This document shows positions 25,490-34,299 of a stretch of 64,000 nt of DNA, one piece after another. Source of the DNA: Streptomyces cellulosae. Lineage in GTDB: Bacteria; Actinomycetota; Actinomycetes; Streptomycetales; Streptomycetaceae. Position numbers and translations under genes: made by a program. Position 1 is the stretch's first letter; each line of letters starts with the position of its first letter. Under the pieces are notes generated by a model. It was given only the letters and a program-made list of their open reading frames with translations. It did no database searches and was not told where the DNA came from. The stretch is from positions 44,909 through 108,908 of the forward strand of contig BNBH01000027.1 of NCBI GenBank assembly GCA_014655195.1, read 5' to 3'.

Positions 25490-27226
25490 ATGACACAGAC
25501 GACGCCCGTCCGTCCCTCCGGCAGAGCGGGCGCGGCGGTGGTCCCCGTCCTCGCCTTCGCGGGCATCGTCGTCGCGGTGATGCAGACCCTGCTGGTCCCG
25601 GTGATCAAGGACCTGCCGCGGCTGCTCGACACCGCGCCCGCCGACGCCACCTGGGTCCTGACCTCGACCCTGCTGTCGGGCGCCGTGGCCACCCCGATCA
25701 TGGGACGGCTCGGCGACCTCTTCGGCAAGCGGCGGATGCTGGTCGCCAGCCTCTCGGTGATGGTGGTGGGCGCGCTGGTCAGCGCGTTCACCAGCGATCT
25801 GCTGGTGATGATCGCCGGCCGTACGCTCCAGGGCTTCGCGATGGGCGCGATACCGCTCGGCATCGGCCTGATGCGGGACATGCTGCCGCGCGAACGCCTC
25901 AGCTCCGCGATGGCGCTGATGAGCTCCTCCATCGGCGTCGGCGGCGGTCTGGCGCTGCCCGCCGCCGCGCTGGTCGCCCAGCACACCGACTGGCACGCCC
26001 TCTACCTCGGCGCGGCCGGCCTGGGCGTGATCGCCATCGCCCTCACCCTGGCCGTCGTGCCCGAGTCGCCGCTGCGCGCCAAGGGCTCGTTCGACCTGCC
26101 GGGCGCGCTGGGTCTGACCGCCGGTCTGGTGCTGTTCCTGCTGCCCGTCTCCAAGGGCAGCGACTGGGGCTGGACGTCCGGCACCACGCTGGGCCTGTTC
26201 GGCGCGGCGGCCGTGGTGCTGCTGCTGTGGGGGCTGATGGAGCTGCGTGTCGCCGCGCCGCTGGTGGACCTGCGCACCACGGCCCGCCGTGAGGTGCTGC
26301 TCACCAACCTCGCCTCGATCATGGTCGGCGTCTCCTTCTTCGTGGTCTCCCTGGTGCTGCCCCAGCTGCTCCAGCTGCCCACCGCGTCGGACGGGCTCGG
26401 GCAGTCGATGGTGGTCGCGGGCCTGTGCGTGGCGCCGCTGGGCCTGACGATGATGTTCACGGCGCCGGTGTACGCGCGGCTGTCCTCCCGGTACGGCCCC
26501 AAGGTCACCCTGATCATCGGCCTGCTGGTGATCGCGGCCGGGTACGGCGGCGGGCTCGGGCTGATGAGCGCCGCCTGGCAGACCGTGGTCACCTCGGTGG
26601 TGCTCGGCGCGGGCATCGGACTCGCGTACTCCTCGCTGCCCGCGCTGATCGTCGGCGCGGTCCCGGCCTCCGAGACCGGCGCGGCGAACGGCCTCAACAC
26701 GCTGATGCGCTCCATCGGCACGTCGGTGTCCAGCGCCGTGATCGGCATGGTGCTGGCGAACACCTCGGACGTGGTGGGCGGGGTCACGGTGCCGACGCTG
26801 CACGGCTTCCGCGTCTCGTTCGGGATCGCCGCGGCGGCGGTCGCCGTCGGCCTGGTGCTGGCGCTGTTCCTGCCCGGCCGGCGCCCCTCCGAGCACCCGC
26901 AGCTGCGGGCGAGCAGCGAGGAGGAGGCGAACCTGGAGCGGGCGCGGGAGGCGCTGCGCGGCTTCCGCGGCCGGGTGCTGGACGCGTCCGGCGCGCCGGT
27001 CGCCCGCGCCCGGGTCACCTTGATCGACCGGCACGGCCGACGCGCGGGCGCCACGGTCTCCGAGCCCGACGGCACCTACTCCCTCGCGGTCCCGGCCCAG
27101 GGCCCGTACGTCCTCGCCGCCCGCGCCCCGGGCCACGGTCCCCTCGCCTCCCCGGCGACCCACACGGGGGCGGGCGACTGCGTCGCCGTCGACCTGTCAC
27201 TGCCGCCGGAGACGGTCACGGCGTGA
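25490..27226 (+). CDS. MFS transporter with a C-terminal carboxypeptidase-regulatory-like (SpaA/CarboxypepD_reg) domain
   Basis: 578 residues. Residues ~1-465 are a 14-TM MFS permease (VVAVMQTLLVPVIKDLPRLL, motif A GRLGDLFGKRRMLV, AMSSSIGVGGGLALPAAALV-like TM5). After a charged helix (ASSEEEANLERAREALRG) the tail ~495-575 is a soluble beta-sandwich: GFRGRVLDASGAPVARARVT, DGTYSLAVPAQGPYVLAARA, the classic carboxypeptidase regulatory-like fold. The topology would place it in the cytosol if the N-terminus is cytosolic. The fusion is unusual for MFS exporters and may bind substrate or a partner. The ATG has GGAGGC 7-12 bp upstream. Confidence 0.88.
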   Translation: MTQTTPVRPSGRAGAAVVPVLAFAGIVVAVMQTLLVPVIKDLPRLLDTAPADATWVLTSTLLSGAVATPIMGRLGDLFGKRRMLVASLSVMVVGALVSAFTSDLLVMIAGRTLQGFAMGAIPLGIGLMRDMLPRERLSSAMALMSSSIGVGGGLALPAAALVAQHTDWHALYLGAAGLGVIAIALTLAVVPESPLRAKGSFDLPGALGLTAGLVLFLLPVSKGSDWGWTSGTTLGLFGAAAVVLLLWGLMELRVAAPLVDLRTTARREVLLTNLASIMVGVSFFVVSLVLPQLLQLPTASDGLGQSMVVAGLCVAPLGLTMMFTAPVYARLSSRYGPKVTLIIGLLVIAAGYGGGLGLMSAAWQTVVTSVVLGAGIGLAYSSLPALIVGAVPASETGAANGLNTLMRSIGTSVSSAVIGMVLANTSDVVGGVTVPTLHGFRVSFGIAAAAVAVGLVLALFLPGRRPSEHPQLRASSEEEANLERAREALRGFRGRVLDASGAPVARARVTLIDRHGRRAGATVSEPDGTYSLAVPAQGPYVLAARAPGHGPLASPATHTGAGDCVAVDLSLPPETVTA

Positions 27227-27250
27227 CGGCCGCCGGCCCGGCGGCGGCCG
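27227..27250 (+). terminator. Hairpin immediately after the MFS stop
   Basis: CGGCCGCCG / CGGCGGCCG, 9-bp perfect stem with a 6-nt loop, starting at the base after TGA. There is no T-run, as is usual in Streptomyces. Confidence 0.7.
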
Positions 27251-27761
27251 CCCGACACGCGGGTCCGGAGGCCGGACCGCAGGGGCCCCGCTGCCCGGGA
27301 GGGCCGGCGCCCCGGCCGCCCGTCGGCGCCTCCCCGCGCACGGCCGCCGGGCCACCGGGCTCCCGACCTGGTCTACGTCCGGAGACGGCCGGCCTGACGC
27401 CGGGCGGCACCGCAACCGCCCCGCGCCGCGGGAAACCGCGCGCCGGGCCCCCGGCGGACGGCACGGCGGCCGTCCCCCGCCGCCCGCCCCGACCGGCAGC
27501 GCCCGGGCGCAGGAGGCGGGCCGCCCCACCGTCCGGCGCTCCGGGCGCACCGTCGAAGCCGAGCCGGGGTCCGCGGCGGCACCCCCCCGTTCCGGCGCAC
27601 GGCCCGTGCCGCAGCGCACGGGCCGCCGTCGAGCCGGAGCCCGCCTCCGCACAGGCGCCGCCCGTCCGGTTACCTGCCGGTACCCCCCTTCACCGCCCCC
27701 GCCGGGGCTACGGCAGCATGGCCCCGTGGAAACATCTGTGACCTCCGGAGAGGCGGACCCC
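27251..27761. other. Gene-free GC-rich segment
   Basis: About 510 bp, ~80% GC. Open frames exist on both strands but lack family resemblance, ribosome sites and a third-position bias distinct from the other frames. The methyltransferase promoter must be near its 3' end; no clear hexamers are seen. Confidence 0.5.
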
Positions 27762-28421
27762 ATGGTGAAGGCGCCGGAGCCCGCGATCCTGGACGCGTTC
27801 GAGGCGGCGAAGGGGTTCATGCCGCTGGACGAGGGGCTCGCCCTGTACGCCGCCGCCGTCGAGGCCGGGCGGCTGGGGCTGCCGTTGCTGGAGATCGGGA
27901 CGTACTGCGGCCGCTCCACGATCCTGCTCGCGGACGCGGCCCGCGCGGCCGGGGTGACCGCGCTCACCGTGGACCACCACCGGGGCAGCGAGGAACAGCA
28001 GCCGGGGTGGGAGTACCACGACCCGGAGACGGTCGACCCGGAGCTGGGCGTGATGGACACCCTGCCGACCTTCCGGCGGACCCTGCGCCGGGCCGGTCTG
28101 GAGGAGCACGTGGTGGCGCTGGTGGGGCGCTCCCCGCAGATCGCCGCCCTGTGGGGGCGCCCGCTGGGCCTGGTGTTCGTCGACGGCGGCCACACCGACG
28201 AGCACGCGGGCGCCGACTACGAGGGCTGGGCCCCGCACGTCGCCGAGGGCGGGCTGCTCGTCATCCACGACGTCTTCCCCGACCCGGTGGACGAGTTCAC
28301 CGGGCAGGCCCCGTACCGCGTGCACCAGCGGGCGCTGGCGTCCGGGGAGTTCACGGAGGTCTCCGCCACGGGGTCGCTGCGCGTCCTGCGCCGTACGGGT
28401 GCGGTCGCCGCGCACCGTTAG
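27762..28421 (+). CDS. Class I SAM-dependent methyltransferase (Methyltransf_24 type)
   Basis: 219 residues from ATG 27762, chosen because GGAGAGG lies 8 bp upstream; GTG 27726 would add 12 residues. It has the SAM motif LLEIGTYCGRSTILLADAAR, DHHRGSEEQQPGWEY, and the GLVFVDGGHTDEHAGADYEG acidic loop typical of Methyltransf_24 (CmcI/sugar O-methyltransferase-like). The WEYHDPETVDPELGVMDTLP block is characteristic of an actinobacterial orthologous group of unknown substrate. It is followed 9 bp later by the amidase gene, so the two may be cotranscribed. Confidence 0.85.
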   Translation: MVKAPEPAILDAFEAAKGFMPLDEGLALYAAAVEAGRLGLPLLEIGTYCGRSTILLADAARAAGVTALTVDHHRGSEEQQPGWEYHDPETVDPELGVMDTLPTFRRTLRRAGLEEHVVALVGRSPQIAALWGRPLGLVFVDGGHTDEHAGADYEGWAPHVAEGGLLVIHDVFPDPVDEFTGQAPYRVHQRALASGEFTEVSATGSLRVLRRTGAVAAHR

Positions 28422-28430
28422 GGTGGCTGC

Positions 28431-29405
28431 GTGGTGTACACAGGTCCCGACTTCGATCCGCCCCCGCAGCGGCGCTCCCGCCGTGGTCCGCTGACCGTGG
28501 CGCTCGCCGCGCTCGTCTGCGGCGGGCTGCTCGGCTGGGGCGTGTACGCGGCCACGGGCTCCACGGACGACAAGGGCACGGGCGCGGAGGCCGGGGGCTC
28601 CCCGTCGGCCGCGCCCCGCACGCCGTCGCCCGCCGCCTCCTCCCCCGTCGGCAGCGTCTCCCCGTCCGCGGAGGACGAGGAGTCCTCCCCGGCCCCGCGG
28701 ACGCCCTCCGCGTCCGCGCCCGCCGCGGCAGGACCGCTCAAGGGCAAGGTCGTCGTCATCGACCCCGGGCACAACCCGACGAACGTCAAGCACACGGCGG
28801 AGATCAACCGTCAGGTGGACGTCGGCACGCACCGCAAGGAGTGCGACACCACCGGCACCTCCACCAACGACGGTTACCCGGAGGCGGAGTTCACCCTGGA
28901 CGTCGCCCACCGGATGCGCGCCCTCCTGGAGAAGCAGGGCGCGACGGTGAAGCTGACGCAGGACCGCGACCGCCCGTTCGGGCCGTGCGTGGACGAGCGG
29001 GCCCGGATCGGCAACGCGGCGAAGGCCGACGCGGTCGTCTCGATCCACGCCGACGGCTCCGGCGCCGGCAACCGCGGCTTCCATGTGATCCTGCCCGGTC
29101 CGGTGAACGCCGGGGAGGCGGACACCCGCGCCGTCGTGGAGCCTTCGCGGGAACTCGGGGAGCGCATCGCGGGCAACTTCGTGCGCGTCACCGGCACCGC
29201 GCCGTCCAACTACATCGGCGGCGGCACCGGACTCGTCACGCGGAAGGACCTGGGCGGTCTCAATCTGTCAACGGTTCCGAAGGTGTTCATCGAGTGCGGG
29301 AACATGCGCGATAGCAAGGACGCGGCGCTGCTGACCAGCGGCGCCTGGCGGCAGAAAGCGGCGCAAGGGATTTCCGAGGGAATCGTGAGTTTCCTGCGCG
29401 GGTAG
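28431..29405 (+). CDS. N-acetylmuramoyl-L-alanine amidase (Amidase_3), membrane-anchored
   Basis: 324 residues. An N-terminal anchor or signal (GPLTVALAALVCGGLLGWGV, ~18-40) and a Ser/Pro/Ala-rich linker (~45-100) lead to an Amidase_3 domain: KVVVIDPGHNP (zinc His), YPEAEFTLDVAHRMR (zinc Glu), SIHADGSG (zinc His) and FIECGNMRDSKDAALL (catalytic Glu). It cleaves the MurNAc-L-Ala bond in peptidoglycan outside the membrane. Two Cys (KECDTTG, GPCVDE) may form a disulfide. Confidence 0.93.
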   Translation: MVYTGPDFDPPPQRRSRRGPLTVALAALVCGGLLGWGVYAATGSTDDKGTGAEAGGSPSAAPRTPSPAASSPVGSVSPSAEDEESSPAPRTPSASAPAAAGPLKGKVVVIDPGHNPTNVKHTAEINRQVDVGTHRKECDTTGTSTNDGYPEAEFTLDVAHRMRALLEKQGATVKLTQDRDRPFGPCVDERARIGNAAKADAVVSIHADGSGAGNRGFHVILPGPVNAGEADTRAVVEPSRELGERIAGNFVRVTGTAPSNYIGGGTGLVTRKDLGGLNLSTVPKVFIECGNMRDSKDAALLTSGAWRQKAAQGISEGIVSFLRG

Positions 29406-29443
29406 GGATCAGCCCACTGATCCGGGCGGACAGCCCGATCCGG

Positions 29444-29462
29444 CGGACGATAGTGTCGTCCG
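29444..29462 (+). promoter_or_regulatory. Inverted repeat before the DUF5336 gene
   Basis: CGGACGA / TCGTCCG (7-bp perfect arms, 5-nt gap) contains TAGTGT, a possible -10, ~100 bp before the DUF5336 start. It may be an operator or the terminator of the amidase gene. Confidence 0.4.
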
Positions 29463-29564
29463 TACGATCAGGGGCCGCCCCCGCGCTTCGCACCGGACCC
29501 TACGGGGCGATCCGGTGACAGCGACGCCTCTTCCGACGACGAGACGACCTACGAAGGACCTGAA

Positions 29565-30377
29565 GTGAATATCCGCTCCCTCACTCGAGGCGACGGCGTG
29601 GTGATCGGAGCAGCCGTACTGCTGTTCATCGCGTCGTTCCTCGATCTGTACTCGGTCGAAGGCGCCCCGGACAGCGTGGACTTCCCCAGCCTGTGGGCGA
29701 GCGGTCCGGTGCTGCTGAGCGTGGTGCTGGCGGGCCTCATCGCCGCGGCCCTGATCGTCGTCGCCCGGGGTCTGCCGCAGGCGCCGAAGGTCGCGGGTCT
29801 GGACCTGGCGCCGTTCGGTGTGGCCTTCGCGGTGTTCGCCGCCTGGAGCGCGCTGGGCAACGTCTTCGACCCGGCCGGCGGCGCCGACAACTTCGAGGGC
29901 GGCGGCGACGGCCCCGACGCGGGCCTCGGCCTGATCCTCGCGCTCGTCGCCACGCTGATCATGGCGGCCGCCGCCGTGGCCACGCCGCTGGTGCCAGCGC
30001 TCAAGGGCGCGCTGCTCCCGGCCGCCCGTCCCGCCGCCCCGCAGCAGCCGTACGGCGCGCAGCCGCCCGGCGGTTACGGCTACCCGGGCGCCCAGCCGAC
30101 GTCCTTCGGCGGCGGTCAGCCGGGCCAGCCGTACGGCGGTCAGCCGCAGCAGGGCCAGCCGGCCGCGCCGCCCGCCGCGGACTTCTCGCCGTTCTGGTTC
30201 GCCGTGCCGGTGCCGCGTCCGCTGTTCCCCGAGGACGGCTCGCCCACCCCGATCGCCGAACTCGCCCCGGGCACCTGGTACCTGGCGGTGGAGCAGCGCG
30301 GTCAGGCGCTCGTCGCGCAGACGCAGGACGGCCGCCGCGGCGTCCTTCAGGACACGTCGGGCATCCAGCGCGGCTGA
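29565..30377 (+). CDS. DUF5336-type membrane protein with Pro/Gln/Gly-rich tail
   Basis: 270 residues. Four hydrophobic segments lie within residues ~10-145 (VVIGAAVLLFIASFLDLYSV, LLSVVLAGLIAAALIVVARG, PFGVAFAVFAAWSALGNVF, LILALVATLIMAAAAVATPL). A low-complexity QPYGAQPPGGYGYPG-type region follows (~155-205), then a compact C-terminal domain (FWFAVPVPRPLFPEDGSPTP, GTWYLAVEQRGQALVAQTQD) unlike the usual DUF5336 ending. Function is unknown; the Gly/Pro/Gln tail suggests a cell-envelope or division-site protein. The start has GAAGGACC upstream. Confidence 0.8.
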   Translation: MNIRSLTRGDGVVIGAAVLLFIASFLDLYSVEGAPDSVDFPSLWASGPVLLSVVLAGLIAAALIVVARGLPQAPKVAGLDLAPFGVAFAVFAAWSALGNVFDPAGGADNFEGGGDGPDAGLGLILALVATLIMAAAAVATPLVPALKGALLPAARPAAPQQPYGAQPPGGYGYPGAQPTSFGGGQPGQPYGGQPQQGQPAAPPAADFSPFWFAVPVPRPLFPEDGSPTPIAELAPGTWYLAVEQRGQALVAQTQDGRRGVLQDTSGIQRG

Positions 30378-30395
30378 GCCCCGGACCCGTCGTCG

Positions 30396-30426
30396 ACGGC
30401 CCCTCGCCCTGCCGGGCGGGGGGCCG
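30396..30426 (+). terminator. Hairpin after the DUF5336 gene
   Basis: ACGGCCCCTCGCCC / GGGCGGGGGGCCGT imperfect stem with a short loop, then TTCG. Confidence 0.65.
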
Positions 30427-30487
30427 TTCGCGTGCCGCCCGCGAACGGGCGTGGTTTCAAGCGGGCGTTCGGGGCCAGACGGAGTTC

Positions 30488-30781
30488 ATGTCCCCTCGAT
30501 ATCGCTCTGGTTCCACCTCCGCGGGGACGGTCATCGCGGTGATCGCGGACGTCATGGCCGTCATCCTCGGACTGTGGATCTTGATGTACCTGCTGGACGC
30601 CAACCGGGCCAACGACCTGGTGCGGTTCGTCCATGACGCGGCGAACTGGCTGGCCGCCTGGTCGCGTGACCTGTTCACCTTCGACGAGGAGTGGGCGCGG
30701 GTCGTCTTCGGCTACGGACTCGCCGCCGTGGTCTACCTGTTCGTCGGCCACGCCATCGCCGGGCGGCTTCGCCGCCACTGA
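30488..30781 (+). CDS. Small hypothetical membrane protein
   Basis: 97 residues, two transmembrane helices (TVIAVIADVMAVILGLWILM at ~14-34 and VVFGYGLAAVVYLFVGHAIA at ~70-90) flanking an amphipathic loop (NDLVRFVHDAANWLAAWSRD). GGAG lies 3-6 bp before the ATG. It is conserved-looking in codon use but has no assigned role. Its stop converges with the toroid-protein gene 19 bp away. Confidence 0.72.
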   Translation: MSPRYRSGSTSAGTVIAVIADVMAVILGLWILMYLLDANRANDLVRFVHDAANWLAAWSRDLFTFDEEWARVVFGYGLAAVVYLFVGHAIAGRLRRH

Positions 30782-30800
30782 CCCGTACGAGCCCTGCGGC

Positions 30801-31904
30801 TCAGGCGTCCGGGCAGCAGTCCGGGTCCATGCCCTTCGGCAGCTGCTCCCCGCCGAAGACCGCGCAGGTCGGCTCGTGACCGCCGAGGGCGGCGACGGCC
30901 AGCAGCAGCGACCCCGCCGTCCAGGTGGTCAGCTCGCGCGGCCATATGGCGTCGTCGTCGAAGACGTAACCCGTCCAGTACAGGCCGCTCTCCGGATCGC
31001 GCAGGTGCTGGATCGACTGGAGCACCTCCAGCGCGCGGTCGGACTCGCCCGTCGCCCAGAGCGCCAGGGCGAGTTCGGCCGACTCCCCGCCCGTCACCCA
31101 CGGGTTGGGCACCACGCAGCGCACCCCGAGGCCGGGCACGACGAACCGCTCCCAGCCCTCGTCGATGCGCTCCCGCGCCTCGGCGCCGGTCAGCGCGCCG
31201 CCCAGCACCGGGTAGTACCAGTCCATCGAGTAGCGGTCCTTGTCCAGGAACCGCTCCGGGTGGCGCCGGATGGCGTGCCGCAGCGCGCCCACGGCCAGCT
31301 CCCAGTCGGGCTGGGGCTCCTCGCGCTGCTCGGCGATCGCCAGGGCGCAGCGCAGGGCGTGGTGCACGGAGGAGGAGCCGGTGAGCAGCGCGTCCGAGGC
31401 GGGCGTGCCGTCGTCGTCGCGCCGCCAGCCGATCTGCCCGCCGGGCTGCTGGAGCCGCAGCACGAACTCCACGGCCGCGCACACGGTGGGCCACATGCGG
31501 TCCAGGAAGGTGTCGTCACCGGTGGCGAGGTAGTGGTGCCACACGCCGACGGCGATGTAGGCGACGAAGTTGGTCTCCCGGCCCCGGTCGGTGACGTCGT
31601 CCGGGTCGCCGTCGGCGTAGGCCGCGTACCAGGAGCCGTCGTCCAGCTGGTGCCGGGCCAGCCACAGGTAGGCCCGCTCGGCCGCCTCGTGCTCGCCCGC
31701 CGTGTCCAGCGCCATCGCGGCCTCGACGTGGTCCCACGGGTCGAGGTGGTGACCGCGGAACCACGGGATCGCGCCGTCCTCCCGCTGCACCGCGAGGATG
31801 CCGGCGACGGTCTGCGCCGCCTCCTCGGGCGTCAGCACGCCCGTGAGGACGAGGTGTTCGGAGCTGGGCGTGCGGGGGTCGCCGGCCGACCGGGAGGTCG
31901 TCAC
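30801..31904 (-). CDS. Alpha/alpha-toroid protein (prenyltransferase/squalene-oxidase-like)
   Basis: 367 residues from GTG 31904, overlapping the methyltransferase stop (GTGA). Repeated helical hairpins are visible: AVQREDGAIPWFRGHHLDPW, ERAYLWLARHQLDDGSWYAA, CAAVEFVLRLQQPGGQIGWR, EVLQSIQHLRDPESGLYWTG. The QxxDGSW/GxxxW motifs are those of the squalene-cyclase/prenyltransferase and glycan-hydrolase toroids. A DxDD squalene-hopene cyclase motif is not seen, so a true cyclase is unlikely. It is the last gene of a GT4-methyltransferase-toroid operon predicted to be under KstR-like control. The product may process a lipid- or glycan-linked intermediate. Confidence 0.78.
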   Translation of the reverse strand: MTTSRSAGDPRTPSSEHLVLTGVLTPEEAAQTVAGILAVQREDGAIPWFRGHHLDPWDHVEAAMALDTAGEHEAAERAYLWLARHQLDDGSWYAAYADGDPDDVTDRGRETNFVAYIAVGVWHHYLATGDDTFLDRMWPTVCAAVEFVLRLQQPGGQIGWRRDDDGTPASDALLTGSSSVHHALRCALAIAEQREEPQPDWELAVGALRHAIRRHPERFLDKDRYSMDWYYPVLGGALTGAEARERIDEGWERFVVPGLGVRCVVPNPWVTGGESAELALALWATGESDRALEVLQSIQHLRDPESGLYWTGYVFDDDAIWPRELTTWTAGSLLLAVAALGGHEPTCAVFGGEQLPKGMDPDCCPDA

Positions 31905-32641
31905 GTGGCGTCCGCCTCGGCGCGCGGCAGGTGCGGCTTGGTCGCGTAGGCGACGAAGCTCTTGCCGATCACCGGGTTCAGCGCCCGCTCGGCGACCCGG
32001 GTGGCCAGCGGCTTCTTCATGATGTCCCAGACCAGCAGCTTGTGGTACGCGCGCACCGGCAGCGCCTTGTCGTTGTCGACGCCGAACGCGCACTTCAGCC
32101 ACCAGTACGGCGAGTGCAGGGCGTGGGCGTGGTGGGTGCCGTAGGGGCGCAGGCCGGCCTCGCGGATCTTGGCGAGGAGTTCGTCCGCCTTGTAGATGCG
32201 GATGTGGCCGCCCTCGACCTCGTGGTAGGCGTCGGACAGGGTCCAGCAGACCTTCTCCGGGCCGTAGCGCGGGACGGTGATAGCGATGCGGCCGCCCGGC
32301 TTGAGCACGCGCACCATCTCGGCGAGCACACCCTTGTCGTCGGGGATGTGCTCCATCACCTCGGAGATGATGACGACGTCGAAGGAGTCGTCGGGGAAGG
32401 GGAGGGCGAGGGCGTCGCCCTCCATGGCGGTGGCGGTGGCCCCGGCGGGCGCCTCACCGGCCTCCTTCATCGCCGCGAACCACTTGGCGACCTCGCGGAT
32501 CTCCTCGCCGTTCCGGTCCAGCGCCACGACCTGGGCGCCGCGCCGGTAGCACTCGAAGGCGTGCCGTCCGGCGCCGCAGCCGAGGTCCAGGACGCGGTCG
32601 CCCGGGGCGAGCGGGAACCGGGAGAAGTCGACGGTCAGCAC
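31901..32641 (-). CDS. Class I SAM-dependent methyltransferase (Methyltransf_11 type)
   Basis: 246 residues. Motif I is RVLDLGCGAGRHAFECYRRG (residues ~16-35), followed by VVALDRNGEEI, EGDALALPFPDDSFDVVIIS, EVMEHIPDDKGVLAEMVRVL and KPGGRIAITVPR. Such enzymes methylate small molecules or lipids; the C-terminal WWLKCAFGVDNDKALPVRAY region, aromatic and basic, may touch a membrane substrate. It overlaps the GT4 gene by 7 bp and the toroid gene by 4 bp, so all three are translationally coupled. Confidence 0.88.
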   Translation of the reverse strand: MLTVDFSRFPLAPGDRVLDLGCGAGRHAFECYRRGAQVVALDRNGEEIREVAKWFAAMKEAGEAPAGATATAMEGDALALPFPDDSFDVVIISEVMEHIPDDKGVLAEMVRVLKPGGRIAITVPRYGPEKVCWTLSDAYHEVEGGHIRIYKADELLAKIREAGLRPYGTHHAHALHSPYWWLKCAFGVDNDKALPVRAYHKLLVWDIMKKPLATRVAERALNPVIGKSFVAYATKPHLPRAEADAT

Positions 32642-34092
32642 GTGGCCCTGCTTTCACGGTCGGAGGTGTCGGCCGCGGTCACGGGTACGCCGCCCGTGTC
32701 CGCGAGAGCGTCGGGGACGAGGTCGAGGTCCACGGGCGCGGAGGCCTGCGGGACGGGGGCCGTCGCGCGCACGGGGGCGCCCCGGCGGGCGCGGGCGGTC
32801 TCGATGGCCTCGCGGTAGCGGGCGACGGTGCCCTCGGCGGCGCGCGCCCAGGTGAAGTTGGCCAGCACGCGGTCGCGTCCGGCGGCGCCGAGGCGGGCGC
32901 GCAGCTCGTCGTCGCCGAGGAGCCGGGTGAGCGCGGCGGCCAGGGCGCCCGCGTCGCCGGGCGGCACGGCCAGGCAGGTCTCCCCGTCGCGTCCGGCGAC
33001 CTCGGGGATGGCGCCGCCGGTGGTGGCGACGAGCGGGGTGCCGGTGGCCATGGCCTCGGCGGCCGGGAGGGAGAAGCCCTCGTAGAGCGAGGGCACGCAG
33101 GCGACCTGCGCGGAGCGCACCAGGTCGACGAGCTCGGCGTCGGAGATGCCCTTGACGAACTCGACGGCGCCTTCGAGGCCGTAGCGCTCGATCGCCTGGG
33201 CGACGGGGCCCTCGGCGGGGCGCTTGCCGACCACGACGAGGTGGGCGTCGGGCTGTTCGGCGCGCACCTTGGCGAGCGCCTCGACGAGGAAGACGAGACC
33301 CTTCAGCGGTACGTCGGCGCTGGAGGTGGTGACGATCCGGCCCGGGACGACCGCGACGGACGGGTCCGGGGAGAACAGGTCGGTGTCGGCGCCGATGTGG
33401 ACGACGTGGATGCGGTCGGGCCGTACGGCGAGGTCCTCGACGATCTCCGCGCGGGAGGAGCCGGAGACCGTGAGCACGGACGGCAGCCGGCGCGCGACGC
33501 GCTTCTGCATGCGGGTGAACGCGTACCAACGGCGCACCGACGCGCGGCGCTTCCAGTCCTCGGCGGCGTCCAGTTCGAGGCGGCGGTCCACCGTGATGGG
33601 GTGGTGGACGGTCGTCACCAGGGGGGCGCCGAGGTCGCCGAGCAGGCCGTAGCCGAGGGTCTGGTTGTCGTGGACGACGTCGAAGTCGCCGCGGCGGGCG
33701 CGCAGATGGCGGCGGGCGCGCAGCGAGAAGGTCAGCGGCTCGGGGAAGCCGCCGGTCCACATGGTGCCGACCTCGAGGGCGTCGATCCAGTCGCGGTACT
33801 CGTCGCGTTTCGGGGTGCGGAAGGGGTCCGGCTGCCGGTAGAGGTCGAGGCTGGGCAGTTCGGTCAGGCTCAGCCCGTCGTACCCCTCGTCGAGCACCGG
33901 GTAGGGCTGGGCGCCGATGACCTCGACGCGGTGCCCCAGCCGGGCCAGTTCGCGGGAGAGGTGGCGCACGTAGACGCCCTGGCCGCCGCAGAACGGGTTT
34001 CCCTTGTAGGTGAGGAGCGCGATGCGGAGCGGTCGCGAGCCGTCGGATGCGGGGCCTGCCGAGGGCCCGGCCTGACTGGCCTCAGCGGTCAC
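32635..34092 (-). CDS. GT4-family glycosyltransferase
   Basis: 485 residues from GTG 34092, with AAGGGGG 9-15 bp upstream. The GT-B fold has the glycine-rich N-terminal motif FCGGQGVYVRHLSRELARLG, FDVVHDNQTLGYGLL, VVHIGADTDLFSP, and the GT4 EX7E signature in YEGFSLPAAEAMATGTPLVA. A retaining sugar transfer from a nucleotide sugar to a lipid or small-molecule acceptor is expected. The C-terminal ~45 residues are disordered. It is the first gene of the three-gene operon; its promoter overlaps a KstR-type operator and it is divergent from the kstR-like gene. Confidence 0.9.
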   Translation of the reverse strand: MTAEASQAGPSAGPASDGSRPLRIALLTYKGNPFCGGQGVYVRHLSRELARLGHRVEVIGAQPYPVLDEGYDGLSLTELPSLDLYRQPDPFRTPKRDEYRDWIDALEVGTMWTGGFPEPLTFSLRARRHLRARRGDFDVVHDNQTLGYGLLGDLGAPLVTTVHHPITVDRRLELDAAEDWKRRASVRRWYAFTRMQKRVARRLPSVLTVSGSSRAEIVEDLAVRPDRIHVVHIGADTDLFSPDPSVAVVPGRIVTTSSADVPLKGLVFLVEALAKVRAEQPDAHLVVVGKRPAEGPVAQAIERYGLEGAVEFVKGISDAELVDLVRSAQVACVPSLYEGFSLPAAEAMATGTPLVATTGGAIPEVAGRDGETCLAVPPGDAGALAAALTRLLGDDELRARLGAAGRDRVLANFTWARAAEGTVARYREAIETARARRGAPVRATAPVPQASAPVDLDLVPDALADTGGVPVTAADTSDRESRATC

Positions 34093-34125
34093 TCTGGGAC
34101 CCCCTTCTGCCTGCACTGTCCCGCG

Positions 34126-34155
34126 ACAGTACGACGGGACGACGATCTAGAACAA
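34126..34155 (-). promoter_or_regulatory. Promoter of the GT4-methyltransferase-toroid operon
   Basis: Minus strand: -35 TTGTTC (34155-34150), 18-bp spacer, -10 TACTGT (34131-34126). The transcript would start ~27 nt before the GTG. The -35 lies inside the KstR-type palindrome, so repressor binding should block RNA polymerase. Confidence 0.6.
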
Positions 34156-34161
34156 GTTTCA
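34148..34161. promoter_or_regulatory. KstR-type operator
   Basis: TAGAACAAGTTTCA matches the established KstR consensus TnnAACnnGTTnnA at every fixed position. A second short palindrome GTTC-GGAG-GAAC lies at 34171-34182, nearer the regulator gene. The site is between the divergent kstR-like gene and GT4 operon. Confidence 0.8.
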
Positions 34162-34299
34162 GAGTTGATCGTTCGGAGGAACTGAATCTACCGGCAGGTA
34201 AGAACGTCGGCAGCGGTGGATCAGGTGATTCACGCCACGGCCGGCGCCGTGCCATGCTGTCCGATCATCGATCCTCACCGACTGTCACGGACGGGACCC

